Origin: Saxidomus purpurata
Taxonomy: Eukaryota; Mollusca; Bivalvia; Venerida; Veneridae
Assembly: GCA_022818135.1 (NCBI GenBank)
Contig: JAFMSR010000019.1
Coordinates: 828,032 to 892,031, forward strand
Direction of reading: 5' to 3'
DNA: 64,000 bases
A model generated the notes under the pieces. The model ran no database searches. It saw nothing but the letters and a program-made list of their open reading frames with translations, and was not told the origin of the DNA. How positions within the stretch are numbered: the stretch's first letter is position 1; each line of letters starts with the position of its first letter. The position numbers and the translations under genes were made by a program. This document shows positions 58,609-64,000 of the stretch, piece by piece.

Positions 58609-59045
58609 ACATATGTTTGACATATGTTTTGATAAACACATGTTAAACATATAATTATCACATGTTATTCATGTGTTATGGCTTACGTGTGTTTCATAAC
58701 ATATGTTTACTATCATATGTTTGTTCCTTACATGTGTTGCACATGAGTTATTATTAACATATAATTAACATATGGTTGACATATGTTTGTACCTAACATG
58801 TATAACACATGTGTTATTATCAACATATGTTTAACATAAGATTAACATGTGTTATTCAAGTGTTATTTCTAACATGTTTTTCATAACATATGTTTGACAT
58901 ATGTTTACTGACATATGTTTGTACCTGTGTTGCACATGTGTCATTATCTACATATGGTTAACATATGATTAACATAAGTTTAACATGTGTTATCGACTGA
59001 ATGTTGAACACATGTTAACAACAACATATGTATAACATATGTTTA
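58609..59045. repeat. Degenerate array of ACATATGTTTA / ACACATGTGTTA palindromic words
   Basis: Some 440 bp consist largely of CATATG and ACATGT palindromes at short intervals (for example ACATATGTTTGACATATG, AACACATGTGTTATTATC). The spacing is irregular, so it is a decayed minisatellite rather than a clean microsatellite. Confidence 0.75.
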
Positions 59046-59049
59046 TTCA

Positions 59050-60440
59050 ATGAATTGTTTGAAACCACAATATCTTGAGAAACTGATTTCTTTATAACAA
59101 ACTCATGAATTAAAGCCACTGACTTTATCTAAAAACTGTAATTATAACATTCAGTCATGAATCGATAACAGTTTATTTCAATGTAAAGTCATGTTGTCAT
59201 TTTTCTTTCTTTTGTAAGAATGGTTTAATATGTGAATAATTTTAAAGAGAGTAAGAATAAAGATGTTTTCTATCACTATTTTTCGTTTTCACCGTAATTG
59301 TATAACAAATATCGGCCAATAGTAACGTGCAGCGCGCCAGAACAGAACACGTATATTCCGGAAATGTTTTACCTGTGCCAAACTGCGCGTCATTTCCGGG
59401 AAGCCAATTAAATGATACAAAAATAAATACGTCACCCGAGGGTGTTCGCCGCGTTCAATACATTCAGAATCAACAAATTTACATTTTGAACGATTTCAAA
59501 GGTATACAGTCGTGATTTCATTGCGGCAAATATTTTCATTTGGAGCAACATTTTCTTTATTCATTTAAAGTAGTATTTAATAGGAATAAGAAATATCCTA
59601 ACGCATACCATTGATACCAGGAAACAACGTTCGCTTTGAAGAATAATTATCTTTTCCGCAAATAAATAAAAAAACAGATCAAGAACACATTTTATCTTGT
59701 ACAATCCCGACTATGTCTGGAAAAAAAATCTTTGACTGTTACTTTTGAACGCTTCCTTTTTATACATGTACTAAAACAGACATCCGTTTTGACTTGTAGA
59801 GGAGTTTCCGTAAGCAAAACGGACGGTGCTGCAATAACAGAGACCTTATAACATTCAAATTGTATTCATTTTATGTTGTTTTTTTAAGATCAATATATAT
59901 TGTATGCATGGGCACATTATACAGTACGTACACCTTTGATGCCTACCGTACAGAGATATCACAATCAGTTAAACTCTCAGAAGCCTTGTTTAGGATATTT
60001 TGTGAATATTGTCCGTATTTGCCATTTGCTGGGGTGGTCTACCATAAACCTATCGGAAATTTATAAAGTGGAAAAAATGTCATCTACACACTGATCATTT
60101 TCTGCATTTCAAACAGTTTTCCAAGAAACATGTCTTTACCAACCACAACACATACGTCACTCGCTCTATGTGGTTTTTAAGAGTGCAGATCTATATCACA
60201 GTAAGTTTATCTTAAAAAGTGAAAATATCAAACATACTAAATTTATGATGATCAAGGACAGGTTATGATGCATCAACTGTAAGTAAAAACGGCAACGATA
60301 GTTCTTGCTGATCACGAAAATGATATATACAAGTTCTCTGATCATGTATATCAACAAACACAACCATTCATTTTTCATCATACAGCCACGGTTTACACTT
60401 ACGACAACACCATGCACTACATTCCTCCAAACTCTCCGAC
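59050..60440. other. Gene-free spacer
   Basis: No supported gene; the frames at 59327-59515, 59860-60066 and 59900-60094 have no domain. Confidence 0.45.
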
Positions 60441-60445
60441 ACAAA

Positions 60446-60456
60446 CTCTCTCTCTC

Positions 60457-60507
<51 letters not shown>

Positions 60508-60515
60508 TCTCTCTA
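60446..60515. repeat. (CT)n - poly(C)48 - (CT)n tract
   Basis: CTCTCTCTCTCT, then 48 consecutive C (60458-60505), then TCTCTCTCT. The Pro-rich and Gly-rich frames crossing it on both strands are artefacts. Confidence 0.9.
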
Positions 60516-60519
60516 CGAC

Positions 60520-61960
60520 CCAAACACTCTGCATGGCACCAACTTTCACTCTCATCACAACCATACTACATCACACCATTGTATTCATAGTCATTCTCCC
60601 TCTTTCTCCACACACGCCATATATAAACTACTTGTCAGCTAGTCCGCCACCCAATGCCTTTTACATTTTCTCCTCTTCTCCTTTGTTGGCTTTCATCTTT
60701 CTCTCTTCTCTCTTTGGTTTCTTAATTAACTTTGCCTCCATTACTCTCTGAATTTCTTCCTTCCTCTTTTTTGCTTCTGCCTGGCTCGTTCTTCTTTCGG
60801 TTTTTGTCCTTCTAATGCCATTTGTTCTTTTTCCTGTTGTAAAATATTTGCAAAGATAACAATCACTTATTCATTCATAATTATTAATCAATTTCACAGT
60901 GCATTGCTGGTATGTGAATATTTGCTTCACCCGGTATTTGAACACTATTTCAGGCATATAAGGCTTTTCATGTGTTTCTGTACAGTTTTTTCCTGTTCAT
61001 GAAATATATGTAAACATTATATTGAAGATTGCTCCATGGCTATGTCTGTATACATTGTACATAACATCAAGTCAATGATATTTCTATTTTTATATTTTGG
61101 TCACATTCTGTTTCCATTTATTAAATATATCGGTGTCTTTGACTTTTAGATCAGTTCCACTTTGCCATGTCTTTCTTTAAGGGGACATACCACACAGCTA
61201 TAAGATTATTTGTGTTTAAAGTGAATATGTATCGCAAATTGTTCCTTTATGAAGAAAATGCCAGAATAACGACATTTTATAATTAAAATCTTGCCCGCCA
61301 AAAATGTCTTAAGGTTCAAGGCAACTGCAATACACATTAATTCGCCAATTGCTACCGCTCATTAATGCAAGATCCGGTACTAGGGGTGTTGCAGCCACTA
61401 TTCCAAATATATTATACTGAGTATTTTCATAATGTACATGTAGACATTTGACCGTCTCATTAAAGATTTATACAGTTTTTGTTGCCCCACCACACCTAAG
61501 ACATACTGTTCATCATTTCAAGTACAATATACATTTAAGATGTTCATGTTTGCAAGTACATGTATTTATGTATATATTTGTTTTTGCTTTAGGTTCCAAA
61601 AGAAAAATATTGCAGGCGATGTAAAATTACAAAACATGTATTCGAATTCTACAAGTTTAGCACGCATTACAAAAATATGCAATACTACTCAGAAATATGG
61701 TATACAATTTACCTATTTTTGTCCCGAGACATATGACACAATTTTAATCATAAGGGGCAATACCACTGATTATGAAATCTTCATATCTAATTTATAAACT
61801 GCGATATACGGAAAATGAAAATGTTTATTCCGTCTACTTTTTGAGATATTTAAATTATAAAAATAATCACAATCAACTTTTACATTTACAAGTTATGGTA
61901 CAACATGTTACAATTAATGGATAGTATGACGCAGTTTACTGTTCTTATCTTGCAAAATGG
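60520..61960. other. Gene-free spacer
   Basis: Pyrimidine-rich up to about 60850, then AT-rich. The frame 61540-61797 lacks any domain. Confidence 0.45.
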
Positions 61961-61961
61961 C

Positions 61962-62032
61962 ATGAATTTATGGGGATTGAACGCAGGACCTCTTGATCTC
62001 AACGCGGACGCTCCACCACTGTACCAACTATT
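61962..62032 (-). pseudogene. tRNA-derived SINE head
   Basis: On the minus strand: TTGGTACAGTGGTGGAGCG (A-box), CCTGCGTTCAATCCCCAT (B-box). Stems imperfect, so not a working tRNA. Confidence 0.5.
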
Positions 62033-62034
62033 AA

Positions 62035-63000
62035 ATCCAAAGTATTACAAATGGTCATTACACCAAAATATGTCATAAAAAACTCGAGGTGGAGTTATTT
62101 TTATTAGCGTATTATTTACAGTTACTTTGTTGTTAAAAATCGTATTCACTCATTTTTTCTGAAACAACTGTCATACCTACATCTAAAAGTTGTCTTTTAA
62201 GCTAGATATTGTACTTGGTTTGTTGAAGTTCGATGATACACGTGATACAAACATTTTGTGGGAAATTAGGGTCAACGTTGGAATTGAACATTTTTATCTG
62301 ATACAAAACGTAGTAATACATTGATGGCATATTATAAATCACACGGTAAACAAGGAATACACTATCTGGCCAGTAGTTATGCTCACAAATCTGAACAGTA
62401 AATAAAAAAGTACTCGACTGAAAATAAAATAATTTATGATTTCACTACATAGATAACATTTTGTGGTATGGGTATTCATTGTATTGATTTAAGTCTCTGC
62501 TTAACATTTTGCATACAGTTGGCTAACGGCTTGTTTGTGTTTTTGGTAATTTATTTAAAACGAAATTGGACATAATTCGATTATTGACAGGTTAGAAACA
62601 GTTTTTTTCTTTCAAGTTTGATTGGTCATAAGCAATTTAATCATTTAAATATATGTTGTTGTTTTTTTACATTTGAGTGTTCAATTTTGAGAATTTAATG
62701 CTATAAATATGTTCGTTTGTTCTTAACAATAGTATATTCAAATCATAAATCACTTCATAAAGCAAGTGTAAATGCTATGTTTCTTGTGACAGAAGCGCAG
62801 TATAGTTCGAGTCCGCATATGAGAGTGTTTGTTTGTTAAAAAAAAAAAAGTGTTTCTGTTATAAATTATATTCTGTTTTCGCCTCAATGTGGCCAGCAAG
62901 AGTTTACAAAAACACAAATTATCCCGTAAAGCCAAAGATAAACGACTAAATTAATTATGCGAGTTTCCTTTACTTTCCATCTATCAAATAAGTGTTTAAA
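62035..63000. other. Gene-free spacer
   Basis: Contains the weak apolipoprotein-L-like locus flank at about 62555-62600; otherwise nothing. Confidence 0.45.
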
Positions 63001-63001
63001 T

Positions 63002-63535
63002 ACAGTAGAGCCTCGAAATTCCGGACGGCCGTCGGAGAGAAAAATCGGCCGGTTTTCCGAGGTGGCCGGATTTTCCGGGGATGAGATTTTGTAAGTTACG
63101 TACTTCTGGTAATTCCTCTGTATCATGAATCACGACAGTCTTCATTGCAAACATGAATAACTTCACTATCGACATTATTAAGATAAATCTTAAAACATTT
63201 AAATGCATGTCACCTCCCATAAAACATTCAAATAACATTCACAAAATTAATAGCTAGAATACATGTACATTGTCAATATATATGTACGATATGATACGAC
63301 ACTTAAACTTCCTTGTCTTGAAGCTAGCTTTTGTGGCGACATAATAGATAATCTGCTTGACGAACTGTAGGGCCAAAAACACTGTTGGGAAGCTACAAAT
63401 GTGGTCTTTGTTTACAGGTGGTCTTTATTTACAGGTGTGTCTACTATATATTGATAGTGCACGGTGATTCCCCTGCTGCTCTTTATTCGCATGGTTGATT
63501 GTATTCCGAGGTGGTCTTTATCACAGGTTTGACTG
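63002..63535. mobile_element. TA-flanked pogo-like ends
   Basis: The left end TACAGTAGAGCCTCGAAATT followed by CCGGACGGCC is a typical pogo-style terminus. The right end reads on the minus strand CAGTCAAACCTGTGATAAAG before TA. They match each other only in the first bases, so this may be two different truncated elements. AGGTGGTCTTTATTTACAGG repeats internally at 63395-63435 and 63508-63528. Confidence 0.45.
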
Positions 63536-63779
63536 TATATTCTATTCTAACCTTGGTTAATCTTAAAAGTAATATTTACATTTAAATTGTTTCAATTATA
63601 TGATAAAATTTAGTAACTTGTCAGCAAAATTAATGTATCTGTAATGTGCAAACAATAATATAACAAATAAACTCGACGACACGTATTCAAGCTCTGACTC
63701 TCAAGCGATGAAAACAGTAAAAACAGAAGAACTAAATGAATTTTGAATCAGTGCATGACTAAGCTGTAGGACTTCTTGT

Positions 63780-63853
63780 GGCACTCGATAGCTCAGTGGT
63801 TAGGGCGTTCGGTTCCGTGGGAGATGCCGGGTTCGAATCCCAGCCCGAGCACG
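63780..63853 (+). pseudogene. tRNA-derived relic or SINE head
   Basis: GATAGCTCAGTGGTTAGGGC (strong A-box) and CCGGGTTCGAATCCCAG (strong B-box), with CCCGAGC at the 3' side but only CTCG matched at the 5' side. The anticodon stem is poor. It resembles an intact Pol III promoter on a decayed tRNA body. Confidence 0.5.
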
Positions 63854-63943
63854 AGGTGTTTCCTATCGAGGTGTTTCCTACCAATACAAATGTGAATAAA
63901 TAAAATCGTTCTTTTCAGGCTCTTTCTGATTTACATTTGGACA

Positions 63944-64000
63944 ATGGTTACACTTTTAACATGGGCAACTGCTAGGGGCAAGACGATTACTGAGCTTAAA
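63944..64000 (+). CDS. Second apolipoprotein-L-like gene, first 19 codons (cut by window end)
   Basis: A CTTTTCAG acceptor at 63911-63918 precedes an exon beginning GCTCTTTCTGATTTACATTT, nearly identical to the exon start at 56025. The ATG lies 25 nt in, exactly as in the intact copy. The frame reads MVTLLTWATARGKTITELK, aligning with MDKLSPWDADRRKTITELQ. Open to the window edge. It shows the ApoL-like locus continues as a tandem array to the right, with about 7.9 kb between starts. Whether this copy is intact cannot be seen. Confidence 0.8.
   Translation, partial: MVTLLTWATARGKTITELK

Noticed and set aside
60196..60751. Pro-rich (plus) and Gly-rich (minus) open frames
   Set aside because: They exist only because the poly(C)48/(CT)n tract has no stop codons; no domain outside the homopolymer.
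61540..61797. 85-aa plus-strand frame with hydrophobic start
   Set aside because: Could pass for a leader, but the sequence shows no family resemblance and lies in AT-rich DNA where such frames occur by chance.
1..64000. CRISPR arrays, bacterial operons or phage genes
   Set aside because: Spliced genes, SINEs/LINEs and AT-rich intergenic DNA show a eukaryotic chromosome; the tandem arrays have no repeat-spacer structure.

Overview
The window looks like bivalve mollusc nuclear DNA, probably from a clam-like species. It is AT-rich, intron-bearing and mostly non-coding. It carries tandem genes for secreted coiled-coil + C1q-domain proteins and an apolipoprotein-L-like gene, both of which are families expanded in bivalves. 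It also has the dispersed tandem repeats with 'gacctttaacctctaagtgtgac' type motifs that are common in bivalve genomes. Species was not determined; the taxonomic call is inference from gene content and repeats.

Layout. 1-586 (-): the 5' part of a LINE, with the start of its endonuclease domain running off the left edge and one frameshift. 1230-1498 (-): a short acidic/C2H2-finger coding relic with one frameshift. 2.7-13.8 kb: no intact gene; fold-back elements, bivalve-type tandem repeats, a 669-bp TA-flanked inverted-repeat element (12130-12798) and a GC-rich hairpin. About 13.8-34.8 kb: three direct copies of a ~5-5.5 kb unit, each with one two-exon minus-strand gene for a 247-residue secreted C1q-domain protein. 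The splice sites, a 322-nt exon 1 and a 422-nt exon 2 are identical in architecture in all three. Each unit carries its own promoter region, an upstream CACGTG minisatellite, TA-flanked MITEs and tRNA-derived SINEs (one in every intron). 34.8-39.5 kb: SINE, half of a TA-flanked element, and a decayed 3' end of an RNase-H-bearing LINE (36.2-37.4 kb). 39.56-39.82 kb (-): a 5'-truncated apolipoprotein-L-like coding fragment. 40-55 kb: SINEs, an inverted pair of ~420-bp repeats, a complete 1191-bp TA-flanked element, tandem repeats, and otherwise featureless AT-rich DNA. 56.05-56.74 kb (+): an intact apolipoprotein-L-like gene (terminal coding exon, 228 aa). 57-63.9 kb: simple repeats, a hAT-like element, SINE-like tRNA relics and pogo-like ends. 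63944-64000 (+): the first 19 codons of a second apolipoprotein-L-like gene, cut by the window end.

How the genes work together. The two real gene families are both plausible secreted or membrane-acting immune-type effectors. The C1q proteins have a signal peptide, a helical oligomerisation stalk that is nearly constant between copies, and a C-terminal C1q head whose differences cluster in a few short stretches, as expected of a recognition family diversifying by tandem duplication. The apolipoprotein-L-like proteins have a glycine-rich hydrophobic hairpin and a second C-terminal hydrophobic segment, the layout of membrane-inserting ApoL proteins. Their locus is also a small array: one intact copy, one at the edge, one inverted relic. 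No evidence in the window links the two families functionally; their proximity is simply observed.
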